A stretch of DNA of 64,000 nucleotides, taken from Solen grandis (lineage: Eukaryota; Mollusca; Bivalvia; Adapedonta; Solenidae). This document shows positions 45,561 to 56,362 of this stretch, one piece after another. Under the pieces are notes generated by a model. It saw only the letters and a list, made by a program, of their open reading frames with translations. It ran no database searches and had not been told where the DNA came from. Location: positions 42,393,774 to 42,457,773 of the forward strand of contig CM037788.1 of assembly GCA_021229015.1 (NCBI GenBank), written 5' to 3'. The translations under genes and the position numbers were made by a program. Positions within the stretch are counted from its first letter, which is position 1; each line of letters starts with the position of its first letter.

Positions 45561-45990
45561 TAATGTTTGAGGAATGTGGGCTCAAACTTTTTGACGTTTT
45601 CAACTGGAAATGATTTTCACCTTATTGATTATTGTAACCTTGACCTCTGAAATAATGACCCCCAACTTCAACAGGGGTCATCTACAAGTCATGACCCAAC
45701 ACTATTATGTTTGAAAAATGTGGGCTAAAGGATCATCTACTATTCATGACCTAACACCCTATCAAATTTAAGGAATGTGGGTTTAAACATTCTTTTGTTA
45801 TTAATCAGAAATGATGTTCACATCAACACAACCTTGACCTTTGATCTGGTCAGCCTAAAAGTAATAGGGGTCATCTTTTAGTAATGGCATAATTCCCTAT
45901 CAAACTTATCAAACTTGAGGAATATAGGTTTAAGGATTCTTTAACACTATAAAATCCAGAATTTTGTGTCTAAATGTAGCCCCAAAATGC
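45561..45990. repeat. Type G repeat, degraded tandem
   Basis: Diverged units share GGAATGTGGGCTCAAAC, GAAATGATTTTCACCTTATT, CCTTGACCTYTGA and GGGGTCATCTAC motifs. They are similar to 35385-35660. No coding potential. Confidence 0.55.
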
Positions 45991-47500
45991 TGTTCGATGC
46001 AGAAATATGGGCTACCATAGAAGAGAGTAACAAGCAACCCTATTAAAAAAAAAGAAAGGTCAAATGTGCAGCATGTGTGAATTCAGTATCTGAAGTATTT
46101 GTGCACTTTGACAAAGTCAAATTCTCATTATTTTTCCCCCATAACCATAATCAATGCAAAATGAGCATGCATGGACTGACCAACTAACTCACCTACCTAC
46201 CTACATACATATATATGTATGGCAATTCATCTAACTCCAGCAATGAACATCAAGAACTAACAATAAATAGACTGTTTTCTAAAAGCCTAAAGTGTAAATA
46301 TTGTATAATACTGGAATCTTAGCACTGACAGGCACACAATCTGATAAATTGCCATCATAGCCTTGGGCTAAATCATACACTACTCCCTTTTCTTTTATAA
46401 ACTTGCACAAGAGGTAATTTTCTTTTTCATTTTTATACTTTCAACATAGTTAACAGGCATTTCAAATTGTTTTCAGATGTTAATGATTTCTGAAATGAAT
46501 AAAAGTATAATTATAAAATAATCACACTGTCGTTATATTATCCTGTAAGGAGATTGGGGTGTTATTTTAATTTATTGAGAATAATTAAGAGTTCTGTTGT
46601 AAAATCAAATAAGATAAAAAAAGCAAATGTTATTTCAATCAGAAAAAAAACAAAAGAAAAATATATTTTCAAGAGAAAATGAAACAAAAACACAAGATGA
46701 CTATAATGGCCCTTCATTGACTGCAAATATTATAGTATTGTTGCTGATTACATAATTCATACAGAAATACTGCAAGATCAATTCAACCAATAAACCAAAT
46801 GGTACCTGTGGTCCAAATATGAATGCATAACTTAGAAAATCAAAAGTAGATCACAGGGTCCTGACCAAGGTCATCAAAAGTCAAAGTTAAATTCCAGACA
46901 CACAAAATTATCTGTGGTCCAAAACTGATGGTAATTAATAGCTCCCTCACATGTAAAAGCAAGTGAACATCAGGTGTGGCCAAATTTGACTCGAACACTT
47001 TACTTGGTAAAAGACCACTAGTCAGTGGCACAAACCAAATATCTAAGCTGAGAGGGCCATTTGGTTTCTTACAAGAATATTTATTAAACCTAGAGTGCAA
47101 AAACAGCAAATCTGTATAACTTTCTACATGTAATATTTTAAGGCCATAAACTGAGATATTGTTGCAATTATCATTATATTGTGTATAAATTTAATGAAGA
47201 TTGATTGATAATGGCAGATGCAAGAGTGTAAACAAATCTGGAATTTTTTCATAATTCACGGGTCATAACTAGTGACAAAATTGGCCGATATGAAGCATAA
47301 TTGAACTTGGCATGAAGTTTGGAGATGATTGCTTCAGAGATAAAGATGCAATAGCATAAAAGTAAAATACTGCATTGTTTTTATAATTTAAGGGTCATAA
47401 CTCCTGAACTTATGGGCTGATATCAGCCAAAATTAAACTTGGTTGATAGATCAATATAATCATAAAGAAAATGACTTAACTTTGACTACTTGAGTTTACC
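45991..47500. other. Gene-free stretch with type D-like scraps
   Basis: No gene is seen. From about 47140 to 47480 there are worn minus-oriented blocks of the subtype D interior (GGTCATAACTCCTGAACTTA, GAAGTTTGGAGATGATTGCT). Confidence 0.45.
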
Positions 47501-47502
47501 AT

Positions 47503-47737
47503 CACTTTAACACTATTTCAGTCATATAGCGATGTCCAGCTAATTACAGGTGGAGGAAGACCCTGAATGCATGGAGGCATACGGGAAGAACCACCGACCT
47601 ACCACAAGCCAGCTGGAAGGCTTCCTCACATGAAAATCTGAATGACCCTGTTGGGTTTCAAACCCACGCGGTGAGGGGCTGAGTGAGTGTTACATGCAGT
47701 CAGCGACTTTACCTTCTTGGCCACGGAGGCCCCCATA
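47503..47737 (-). mobile_element. tRNA-derived SINE, type 3 (minus)
   Basis: On the minus strand GGCCTCCGTGGCCAAGAAGG is an A-box-bearing Leu/Ser-like tRNA head, and GTGGGTTTGAAACCCAACAG is a good B box after a long variable-arm-like interval. The body has TCATGTGAGGAAGCCTTCCA, GCTGGCTTGTGGTAGGTCGG, TGGTTCTTCCCG and GGTCTTCCTCCACCTGTAAT. It is a third SINE family in the window. Confidence 0.8.
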
Positions 47738-48057
47738 AAGTTTGAAGATGATTGCTTTTAAAAAAAAGAAGATCCTAGAGTTGTTAACAACTAAATGTAG
47801 ATGAACATATATTATCAACAATCCTAATAGTACATGTACTCAGGTTAGCTTAAATTCTATGGTACTTAAAACACCCTATGAAAATCTATCAGTGCTTTCG
47901 GAACAGTGCATAGAATAACATAATATTTTTTTAAAATTTAACCTGTATCTTTTTTTATCAGCAATAAAATTTTACTGCACCTGAACAGTTATTTAGATTT
48001 AATGTTGAGCTGTGTGAGAATGCTGCAGAACTATTATTGTCCAAATATCTAGTTTAC
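47738..48057. other. Gene-free spacer before the nested DIRS locus
   Basis: No gene is seen. AT-rich sequence ends at the left boundary of the plus-strand DIRS element. Confidence 0.5.
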
Positions 48058-48084
48058 ATTATTTTCCATAAAGCCTTCGGCGTC

Positions 48085-48201
48085 GCATGTATACGACAGC
48101 ATTTCATTCTGAACATGTTCCCTGTGTTCGCATGTTTAAAGAATAAACGAGTACACCCAATCAGCGACAACTTCCGGTTTCGCAAAGCACGTGTCATTCT
48201 T
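48085..48201 (+). repeat. Left inverted terminal repeat core, plus DIRS
   Basis: The block from GCATGTATACGACAGCATTT through TTCCGGTTTCGCAAAGCACG to GTCATTCTT is repeated as reverse complement at 59008-59125. The outermost 48058-48084 is specific to this end and is complementary to part of the internal region at 58810-58848. Confidence 0.85.
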
Positions 48202-48341
48202 CATTCTGGCGTGTGACGGAACAGTTGTCGTTTCCCTGAATGGTTTGTATACACGTGGTGAAGTGTTTCGTGCCCGACCGGGAACGTGGTTCTGGTCTAT
48301 TTTTTCTTTTCCTTTTTATTTTTCTTTCGTTGTTATTAATC

Positions 48342-49539
48342 ATGGGCACAAAGCAAGACGAAGTCTTGCAAATTTTTCGGTCGGACGAAAGTTCGTTTCC
48401 TGGGTTTTCGGACTCGGACACTGACTTACAGAAAACTTCCGAGGCGCAGCCTGGAAATACTAGTGGAAAAAAGTTGAAGTCTGCGGTTGTGAAACCCAGC
48501 GAAGCTACCAAAAGTAAGAGCTCGACGAGCAAGAAAAAAGGTAGAAAAAAGACTAGTAAAGAGAGAAAATCCACGATAAGGAAAATTTTGACATTTCAAA
48601 GTTGTCTGCTAGTGATATTGAAAATTTAAAGACATTCTTGGTATAAATGGACAGTATAATGATAAAGCTGTTGACAGGGGTTTTCAATATTCAGCCAAAG
48701 AATTTAGTGGTTTGCCAAATATTCATGCAGAAGATACATCGGATGATGATAAGGGTCCAGGTTGCTCTAAGTCAAACCCTAATTTTGTGGAAGCTTTACT
48801 TGATAATGTCAGTGAATGTTCAGCATCTGAAGAGTTTTGGGACTTGCCTAGATTGAAAGAACCTGAGAAAGGTCGGCCGGTATCTGACTCTTTAGCTAAG
48901 CTTATAGACATGGCTTGTACAAAAATGTGTGAGACAGAAACATTATTGAGTAAGTACAAAGTCCCAGAGAATTGTGCTCAAGTTACACCTCCTTCGGTGA
49001 ATTCTGAAGTTTGGAAAATTATTGATAGAAGGGTTCAAACCCAGGACAAGTCTATTGTTGACAATCAAAACTTGGTGGCCACGAGTATGGCACCTATCAT
49101 TAAATTGGCTGAAGTGTTACGAAAACAGATTTCAGGAAATGCAGAAGCAAAGGCTCTTATCGGAGATTTACTTACTTTACTGGGCCAGGTTCAATACAAT
49201 TTGTCTGTGAGACGTCGTTACATGATAAGACCCAGTCTCAAAAAGAAGTACTCTTCACTGTGTCATATTTCCATGCCAATTACAAAGCAGTTGTTTGGTG
49301 ATGATATCACCAAAGAAATAAAGAACTGTGATTCTATGTCTAGTATTGGAAGAGAGAGCTATTGGCAGCTGGGCTGAGGCTTGTACAGGTCCAGAGGTAG
49401 ATTTCCAAGGAGAGGAAATCAGTCACAGAGGTTTCAGCCATACCCCCAAAGATATTATGGTATAAGCAGAGGAGGTCAGTCTGCAAGGCGACCTAGACGA
49501 GGGAATGCTGTAGCATCACCCCCAAACGACCAGTCATAA
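48342..49539 (+). pseudogene. Plus DIRS Gag-like ORF, broken
   Basis: It starts at ATG 48342 (MGTKQDEVLQIFRSDES). An acidic start precedes a Ser/Lys-rich stretch (SKSSTSKKKGRKKTSKERKS). After two frameshifts, one between about 48550 and 48580 and one near 48640, a longer helical-looking region is open to 49377 (SDSLAKLIDMACTKM, TSMAPIIKLAEVLRKQ). A TGA at 49375-49377 interrupts the same frame, which then continues with an RG-rich tail (YRSRGRFPRRGNQ, GGQSARRPRRGN) to a stop at 49537-49539. Position, an Arg/Gly tail and overlap with the RT frame support a structural Gag-like protein that would bind nucleic acid in the element's particle. No zinc knuckle is visible. Confidence 0.7.
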
Positions 49540-50598
49540 CTCAAGAGGTAAGTTTAAAATCTGTTGGAAAATTGAAAGAGTTTGTTCAAGAATGGCAAAA
49601 GTATACCTCTGACTCTTGGGTTATTCAAGCGGTCTCTGGGTATCGTATTGACTTTGATGATAAGCCTTATCAAAGTGTTATTCCAAATGAAATACCATTT
49701 AATGAGATTCAGTGGAATGTAGTGAATGACGAAGTCATCACTTTGTTAGAAAAAAGGGCTATAGTGGAATCAGAACACGAAAGGGATGAGTATATCTCGA
49801 CTCTGTTTATTGTGCCTAAACCAAATGGGAAGTTTAGACCTGTAATTAACTTGAGATTTCTGAATCATTTTGTGCATTATAATCACTTCAAGCAGGAGAC
49901 TTTCAAAGTAGTTTTGGACCTCATTTAGAAGAACGACTTCTTTACGTCTATAGATCTGAAAGATGCTTATTTTTCCATCCCAATACATGAAGACTGTCAA
50001 AAATATTTAAAATTTTTATGGGATGGAAGGTTGTACAAGTTTGTAGTTCTTCCATTTGGGTTAACCTCAGCCCCTTACGTTTTTACCAAGGTTCTTAAAC
50101 CTGTGTATGCCTTTTTCAGGCAATTGTCTATTAGGTGTTCATATTATATTGACGATTCTATCACTATGAATCAAGATAGAGTTGAATGTCTTAGTAACTC
50201 AAATACTATGGTACATGTGTTACAGTCCCTTGGTTATACTATTAACTTTGAAAAGTCAAGTTTGGTCCCTTCACAAAGAATTATATTTTTTGGTTTTGTC
50301 ATTGACTCTGGTGCATTCAAAGTGTACCTTACAGAGGAAAAGGTGTTAAAAATTATGGAGAAGGCTGAACTGCTTTTGAAGCAGGGAAGGTGATAGTCAG
50401 AGACTTGGTCTCTTTTATAGGACTTGTTATTAATGCATTTTTTTGCTGTGTACGAAGCACAATTGCATTACAGGAATATGGAGAGGAATAAGTTGATAGG
50501 ACTTGGAGATAGTGGTGATTTTGACAACAAAGTCAATTTAACAGAGCCTTGTAGAGCAGATTTACTATGGTGGTTGAAGAATGTTTCAAAGAAAAATG
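49540..50598 (+). pseudogene. Plus DIRS reverse transcriptase, 5' part before the insert
   Basis: It is homologous to the RT of the minus-strand copies: LFIVPKPNGKFRPVINL (around 49801-49851), DLKDAYFSIPI (about 49957-49989), LPFGLTSAPYVFTKV (about 50049-50093) and the YYIDD catalytic core (about 50143-50157), then FEKSSLVPSQRIIFFGFV. Damage visible: an in-frame TAG at 49926-49928, a frameshift near 50385-50393 and a compensating shift in a T run at about 50438-50443. The frame then runs on to a DLLWWLKNVSK block and is cut at 50598 by the nested element. The RNase H part resumes at 56852. Confidence 0.85.
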
Positions 50599-50638
50599 AA
50601 ATTTTTGAAGTAAAATTAATTTTAATTAGTAAATACTT

Positions 50639-50773
50639 ACCTGTTATTACTTCAGGTATGTGTCTATTTGTGCACAGCTTCCAAAACAGAGTCCGCAAAA
50701 TAAACCATTCCCTAAACCCCCTAGTTACCGGAAGTGTAACCCCCGTTCTCCAATTGTATATGAAGCCATCGAG
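50639..50773 (-). repeat. Inverted terminal repeat of DIRS copy 2, 3' side
   Basis: From ACCTGTTATTACTTCAGGTA through GTGCACAGCTTCCAAAACAG and ACCCCCTAGTTACCGGAAGT to CTCCAATTGT and GAAGCCATCGAG this is the reverse complement of 56693-56828, with a short difference after CAATTGT. The outer 50599-50638 is unique to this end. Confidence 0.9.
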
Positions 50774-50813
50774 GGATACAACCGCCAGCAAGCGGGGAGG
50801 GAGGTGGGACTCT

Positions 50814-50910
50814 GTAATAACAGGTAAGTATTTACTAATTAAAATTAATTTTACTTCAAAAATTTCATTTTAATAGCATAAATACGTTACCTGTTATTAC
50901 TTCAGGTATG
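50814..50910 (-). repeat. Internal complementary region of DIRS copy 2
   Basis: Positions 50814-50866 are the complement of the 3' end (50599-50653), and 50867-50910 the complement of the 5' end (about 56807-56851), joined at AATTTC/ATTTTAATAG. Such a head-to-tail copy of both ends is the diagnostic internal complementary region of DIRS1-group elements, thought to template closure of a DNA circle during replication. Confidence 0.9.
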
Positions 50911-51010
50911 ACTTCGTCGCTAAGGCGGGAGGTTGCTAACAAAGAACCTTGATTGCAGCGATACCCGAAGTAGAAAACGACCAAAGCCGCCGAGGCGTCA
51001 GACATGATGA

Positions 51011-52140
51011 TTAAACTATTGTCTGAGCCACTACAAGTGGACCCAAATCCACAAGGTTTTGTGATTGGTTAGCCAGTGAGCGGAGATAAAAGGAAGAAAA
51101 CGTAGTAGAAGACTTCCAAGAGGCCGCTTTGAGAATATCGTCCATGGGAGATTTATTCAAGAAAGCCCAAGAAGCAGACAAAGCACGGAGCTCATGTGGT
51201 CTAATTCTTAAAAAGGATAGATCCCTGTCCGAAAGATCCGAATAGGCAAACTTGATAGTTGAGGCTACCCAACGAGATATTGATGCTGCCGAAACTTCGC
51301 CCCCCCCTTTAATTGGGAGGAAAAGTCGAAGACGACGACCCCGTAAAGATTTAACCTTCTGGAGGTAAAACTTCAAGGCTCTAACTGGGCAAAGAAGCCG
51401 ATCAGGATCTCCCCTGGAGCAAGACCTAGCAAGGCTCGGAATAACTACCGGAGGGGGACAGACCGAAGGAGCTGGGTTTTCGCAAGGAAACCAGGTTGAA
51501 AGCTCAAAGATACAGAGCCATCAGATTTGTTAAAGCGTAAATAGCCTTCCTCAGTAGAAAAGGCATGAATTTCGCAACGACGTTTAGAAGACGCCATTGC
51601 TATAAGAAAGACCGTCTTCCATGTTACGTGCAGTAGAGACGCCTCAGAAAGAGGTTCAAAAGGTGCCTTAGTAAGAGCCAGTAAAACACAAGAAAGATCC
51701 CACTTCGGAGTTAACGAACGAGAAACTGGCCTAGACAGTTCAAACGAACGAATAATTTCCGAAAGATAAGGATCCGAACCAAGGGAAGAGGATCTGTGAA
51801 ACTTAAGCGTGTTCGATAACATAGACCTATAACCCTTGATAGAACTGACCGCAAGTTTTTTCTCGTTAAAAAGAAAAACTAGAAAGTTAGCGATTTCTCT
51901 GACAGGAGCTTTGACCGGATTAATCTGCCGTGCGATACACCAATCACGGAAGACCTTCCACTTTGCCTGGTAGACAGATCGAGTAGATTGTCTCCTGGCT
52001 TTAGAGATAATAGAGGCAACTGTTGCCGAAAATTTCTTCTGTCTAACTCGCTGTTGGATAACATCCAAGCGTGAAGACGAAGAGCGCAAGGATTGTCGTG
52101 AAGGACCCTGTTCCGACCTTGTGACAGAAGGTCCGGAACC
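51011..52140 (-). pseudogene. DIRS copy 2 tyrosine recombinase, one frameshift
   Basis: It would integrate the circular DNA copy by site-specific recombination. The N-terminal core-binding part (STRSVYQAKWKVFRDWC, then IANFLVFLFNEKKLAVSSI) is followed by the catalytic domain: first arginine in SSKRRCEIHAF (about 51572-51590), HELR at about 51185-51196 and the tyrosine in FSSFYLR (about 51086-51088). Together these give the R, H-x-x-R and Y set of tyrosine recombinases. Relative to copy 1 one base is missing at about 51461-51470, shifting the frame between the two catalytic halves (51445-51597 and 51011-51376). The start is unclear; it overlaps the end of the RT frame. The stop is at 51011-51013. 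Confidence 0.88.
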
Positions 52141-54269
52141 TGGGGAAGTTCTACAGGATCGTCTATCAGAAGATCCAGAAGATCCACGAACCAAGATCGC
52201 GTTGGCCAAAGTGGAGCTACAAGGAGGATCCGGCACTGAGATCGCAGGATTTTCCTTAGAACTAAGGGAATCAGAGAAAACGGTGGAAACGCATAAGCAA
52301 ATAGATGATCCCAGTTTACAGACAGAGCATCTATCGCCCAAGCCCGGTGATCCGATACCGGTGACACAAACAGCGGAAGCTGGTTGTTCAGCCTGGTAGC
52401 AAATAGATCGACAGACGGAGACCCGAAAATCGCAAACAGAGTTGTCGCGATCCGAGGAAGTAACTTCCATTCCGAGGGGAGAAGAGAATGTCTGCGGGAC
52501 AGTTGGTCCGCTAGAACATTTAGACGACCCGGAAGATGTCTGACTTGAATGAGTACCGAAGACACCTGACACCAATGAAGAAGGTGCCATGCTTCCATGC
52601 ACAGAGAAGGCGAGTGCGTCCCCCCCTGTCTGCGGATGTAAGAGACAACAGTCGTGTTGTCCGTAGATACTAGAACAGATTTGCCTCGAATGAGAGGAGA
52701 AAACTGTCGTAAGGCTAGTAGAACCGCTTTGAGTTCGAGGTTGTTGATATGAAGAGAACTGTCCTGAGGGGACCAAAGACCCGAGGCCGTGAGACCCAGA
52801 GGTTCCAGATGAGCACCCCAGCCTGACAGACTGGCATCCGAGAAGAGGAACAGTTCCGGTTGAGGAGGAGAAAGAGGAACACCCTCTCGGAGAAACGAGG
52901 GGGAATTCCACCAACTGAGATGATGAACCAATTCCGGAGAAACCGGAAGAATGGTCTGTAAATGGTCTCGACTGGGACGCCAGATCGAGAGTAGTATAAA
53001 CTGAAGAGGTCGCATGTGAAGGCGGCCCAGCGGAACAAGATCCGCTGCTGCATTGAGTACTCCGAGAAGCGATAGGAATTCGCGGGCTGAGATCGATTGC
53101 CGACGCGAAAACCCCCGAACCAGAGTTAGAAGAGACATAAGTCTGGGTTCCGGAATTCTGATCCTGTTTAGGTCGGTCAGAAATTGCATCCCGACAAACG
53201 TGAAGTTCTGGGATGGGATCAACTCCGATTTCTCGGAATTGAGGATGAAGCCTAGCCGGAGAGCTAGGTCTGTCACCCATCGAAGTTCGTCGAGAAGAGC
53301 GACTGGGTCCATGTGAAGAAGAAGCCAGTCGTCGAAATACGCCAGGAGGCGTGAGCCGCGAAAATGAACCCTGGCGACCAGAACCGAAACTATTTTGGTG
53401 AAGATTCTGGGGGCCGAAGACAGGCCGAACGGAAGGGCCTTGAACTGGTAGACAGTTCGGCCATCCGTGAAACGAAGGTATTTCCTGGAATGAGGATGGA
53501 TAGATACATGGAAGTAAGCATCCGATAAATCCAGGGAAACAGCCCAGTGACCGGGGAGGACGGCTGCCCTGATCGACGAAGTTGTTTCCATTTTGAAGTG
53601 TTCCTTCGGAATGAAGGAGTTTAGATGAGACAGGTCTATGACCGGTCGAAACCCGCCGTCCTTCTTGGGAACCAGAAAGAGACGGCTGTAAAACCCCGGA
53701 GAGGTTGGAATCGAGACCCCTTCTACCGCTCCTTTTTCCAGAAGATCTGAAATGGCGAGTCCCAGACGAGGATGATTGGAGGAGAGATGAATGGGAGAGC
53801 GTGATAGTGGAGGGGGACGACTGAACGGAACCCGATACCCGTGTCTCACGATAGACAGGACCCATTGGTCGTCGGTGATTGTCTCCCAATGATGAATGAA
53901 ATGAGTGAGTCTGCCGCCTACTGGAAGGGGCAGAAACACTCTTCCTCCTAATCGAACGTCTGGAAGAGGAAGCGGAAGAAAGGACGTACCCCTAGGGCTT
54001 ACTCCTACCCCTTTGACTGGTAGAGGTAGAAGAAGGGGTGGGGGGCGATGAAGGAGGAAATCGTGGTCGCTGCGGACCAGATTGGCGAGCGCCCCTGGAA
54101 GAGGGATTGCCTCTGAAAGGAGATTGAGGCTTGCCCTTTTCCGAGTCCTTCGGGGATTTACCGGAAGAAGCCGAAGGTTTCTTCGGTATCCGGAATTTAG
54201 GGGGAGCCGAAGTAGGAGTGCGGGGCTGGAAGGCCACCGCGCCGTGCATTTGCTCCTCCCTGGAGGCAT
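51879..54269 (-). CDS. DIRS copy 2 reverse transcriptase/RNase H ORF, intact
   Basis: A 796-codon frame without lesions. Reverse transcriptase: LFLVPKKDGGFRPVIDL (197-213), LDLSDAY (246-252), LPFGLSSAP (279-287), YFDDW (311-315, catalytic FDD). RNase H: SDASLSGWG (477-485), LEL (511-513), STDNTT (535-540), ADQLSR (587-592); the acidic residues D478, E512, D537 and D588 are all present. The downstream DIRS-specific segment has DLFATRLNNQ (621-630), AYAFPPF (658-664) and APLWP (685-689), proposed in DIRS1 relatives to be methyltransferase-like; I do not see a certain catalytic motif. The first 90 or so codons overlap gag in another frame, and the last 60 or so overlap the recombinase. The start may lie further in. 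Confidence 0.88.
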   Translation of the reverse strand: MPPGRSKCTARWPSSPALLLRLPLNSGYRRNLRLLPVNPRRTRKRASLNLLSEAIPLPGALANLVRSDHDFLLHRPPPLLLPLPVKGVGVSPRGTSFLPLPLPDVRLGGRVFLPLPVGGRLTHFIHHWETITDDQWVLSIVRHGYRVPFSRPPPLSRSPIHLSSNHPRLGLAISDLLEKGAVEGVSIPTSPGFYSRLFLVPKKDGGFRPVIDLSHLNSFIPKEHFKMETTSSIRAAVLPGHWAVSLDLSDAYFHVSIHPHSRKYLRFTDGRTVYQFKALPFGLSSAPRIFTKIVSVLVARVHFRGSRLLAYFDDWLLLHMDPVALLDELRWVTDLALRLGFILNSEKSELIPSQNFTFVGMQFLTDLNRIRIPEPRLMSLLTLVRGFSRRQSISAREFLSLLGVLNAAADLVPLGRLHMRPLQFILLSIWRPSRDHLQTILPVSPELVHHLSWWNSPSFLREGVPLSPPQPELFLFSDASLSGWGAHLEPLGLTASGLWSPQDSSLHINNLELKAVLLALRQFSPLIRGKSVLVSTDNTTVVSYIRRQGGTHSPSLCMEAWHLLHWCQVSSVLIQVRHLPGRLNVLADQLSRRHSLLPSEWKLLPRIATTLFAIFGSPSVDLFATRLNNQLPLFVSPVSDHRAWAIDALSVNWDHLFAYAFPPFSLIPLVLRKILRSQCRILLVAPLWPTRSWFVDLLDLLIDDPVELPQVPDLLSQGRNRVLHDNPCALRLHAWMLSNSELDRRNFRQQLPLLSLKPGDNLLDLSTRQSGRSSVIGVSHGRLIRSKLLSEKSLTF

Positions 54270-56362
54270 CCGCTACTTCCTTGATTCGGCCCCCAAAGAG
54301 GGCGAAGAAGAAAGAGGGGCCGACCAATTTTCTGTAGCAAAATCGAATGTTTTGCCGTCGCTGCTAAGGCCTCTAAAAGAAGCCTGACGGAAGCAGATAA
54401 AGCATCCTTTTGTTGTAGCTTGACCGAAAGAGCGGCCACGAAGGAGTCAGTATGCGACGAGATGCCGGAAAGGAAGCGGGAGCGTTGCTCCCAGCGATCC
54501 AGGACCTTCTGCTGAAGCGGTAAAGAGGAGGGGACCTTGAGCCGGAGCCGACTCGCATCTAGGTCCAGTTTCGGGGGGTGGATAGAAAAATCACCCTCCG
54601 GAAACTTGTAGGTCTTGGGGTTAAAACCCAAAGGCCGAAGGTCCGAAGTTGGAATAAACCAGCCCGGTCCTGGCTTAGAGGAGGATGAAGATTCAAAATC
54701 CTCCAGAGCCGAACGGACGACCGGAGAGAAGGGAGTAACTCCGGTTCGACTGATTTGGACTCCTTAGGCTTACCGACAAGGTCAAGGTAACCTTCGCACC
54801 TCTTCCGGGAGGGAGGAGGGGCCGGTTTGCATACTGATGCAGGTAGGGTAGCAAAGACCTCCTGAACAGCCCTGTCCATGGAAAACCGATTCTCGTCTGA
54901 CTCCTCGTCCTCGTCAGAGAGAGGATTGTCAGTACGAGGTTTGGAATGAGCGCTGGATCGGCGCGAGGTGGACGAAAGAGGCACGTCCTCAGCAAATAAG
55001 GAGTCCTCCTCCGGAGCATGAAGGGAGATTTCATCCTCCAATTGTCCGCTCGTAGCAGTCCCACTAGTAGGGGGATTGCGAGTCGAGGGAGGAGACCCAG
55101 CCTCAGGGCGCGAAGGGGGAGCATCCTGAGGGGGAAAGCCCATGAAAGGAAATGGAGGGAAAAAGGGCCACATAGGGGGCTGTGCGGAAGAAGAGCCCTG
55201 TGGACCCGAGGAGGGAGGAGACTGAAGGAACAGTCTATGATCAAGGGTCTCTGGTGGCAGAGAAACCCGATCCCTCCTAGAAGAAGAAGGTTCACCCGGC
55301 ATGACGGGGGAGGAGGCAGAGCTGAAATGCCTGGCGTATTCCCCCATCATGTGGGACCACCATGTGGAAGGGTCAAAGGTCTGAGGTTGCGCTGAAACAT
55401 CCGCACCTTGAACCTTCGAAGACGTGGTGGAGCGTAAAGGGGACCGGTCCCGAGTAGCAGAGCTAGGGGACCGGTGACCGGAAAGACCCGGGGAACGGTT
55501 GTGGGACCGTTTCTTGGGCACCCTTGAACGTGGAAGAGGAGGTGGCCGAAGCGGAGAAACCGCAGGGCTGCCTGAGGAAAAACTCGAATCCGAATTCTCG
55601 GACAAAATCGGCGAAGACCGGCGACCCACACGTCTAGCGTGATGAGCCGACCTGGCCGTTGATCTGTGCAGATCTCTTGCCGATGACCGGTGATGACCGG
55701 TCTTGGGTCTCTGAGACCGATGTTGACCGGTGACCGGTGAATGATGACCGGTGCCCGGTGAATGATGACCGGTGACCGGTGCCTGTTGACCGGTGACCGG
55801 TGCCCGGTGACCGGTGAGTAGTGGTCGGTGACCGGTGCCCGGTGGTCGGTGACCGGTCCTGACCGGTGACCGGTCCCTGGCAGTTATACCCGGTGACCGG
55901 TCCCGTGATGGTCGGTGAAAGACCGGTGACCGGTGGCTAGACCTGACCGGTGACCGGTCGGGAGCTTTGCTATGACTACGATCACGTACTTGACCGGTCA
56001 TGCCCGGTGACCGGTGACCGGTCGGAGTGGTCTCCTTGACTGCTCCCCTGGGGCTGACACAAGGAGAGCCGGGCAGGGAGCCAGGAGATGAAAGCGGCCT
56101 CTCCGGAGAGGGGTGGGAAGCCTTCTTCCTAGGAGGGGGAGAGGGACTCCGACCCCCAGCAGCAACCGGAGGAGGAAGATGAGGCCTTCCTTTTCCGGGA
56201 AGAGTAAGACCGACGGGAGGAGGCTTTCTTCCATATCTCGTCTGTCCACGAAGCGCAAACGGTGCAGGTGTCGACCCTAGAGCACCCTGAACATGATAGG
56301 CAGGACTGATGGGAATCCCAGGACGCCTTAACATGTCCGCAGGAACCCCGGGACTGCGACAT
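53992..56362 (-). pseudogene. DIRS copy 2 Gag, full length but frameshifted
   Basis: It starts at ATG 56360-56362 (MSQSRGSCGHVKASWDSHQS) with a Cys/His cluster (CGHVKASWDSHQSCLSCSGC, then CTVC) typical of the Gag start in DIRS relatives. The frame shifts near 56129-56140 into a long Pro/Ser/Arg-rich frame (down to 54559). That frame holds a minisatellite-coded TGHRSPV/DRSPV region (55680-56035) and an acidic SDEDEESDENRF patch. It shifts again near 54600-54640 into the FNPKTYKFPEGDFSIHPPKL segment, with a helical region around LQQKVLDRWEQRSRFLSG, and again near 54325-54335 into the RG/PS tail ending QRGRSKP at 53992. At least three shifts, so no full Gag protein is expected. The RNA-binding role is inferred from family and composition. 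Confidence 0.75.
55680..56035 (-). repeat. ACCGGT minisatellite within DIRS gag
   Basis: More than two dozen GACCGGT/ACCGGTG motifs lie in a variable 7-15-bp spaced array (for example GACCGGTGACCGGTGAATGA). ACCGGT is its own complement, so the array is rich in local palindromes. On the coding strand it reads as repeats of TGH-x-SP and DRSPV. Copy 1 lacks this region because of truncation. Confidence 0.9.

Noticed and set aside
51445..53889. An 814-codon minus frame (and its counterpart 30158-31996) as a separate long protein
   Set aside because: Most of it is a Ser/Gly-rich shadow of the RT/RNase H frame; only its last part (below about 52140) is the real recombinase reading frame.
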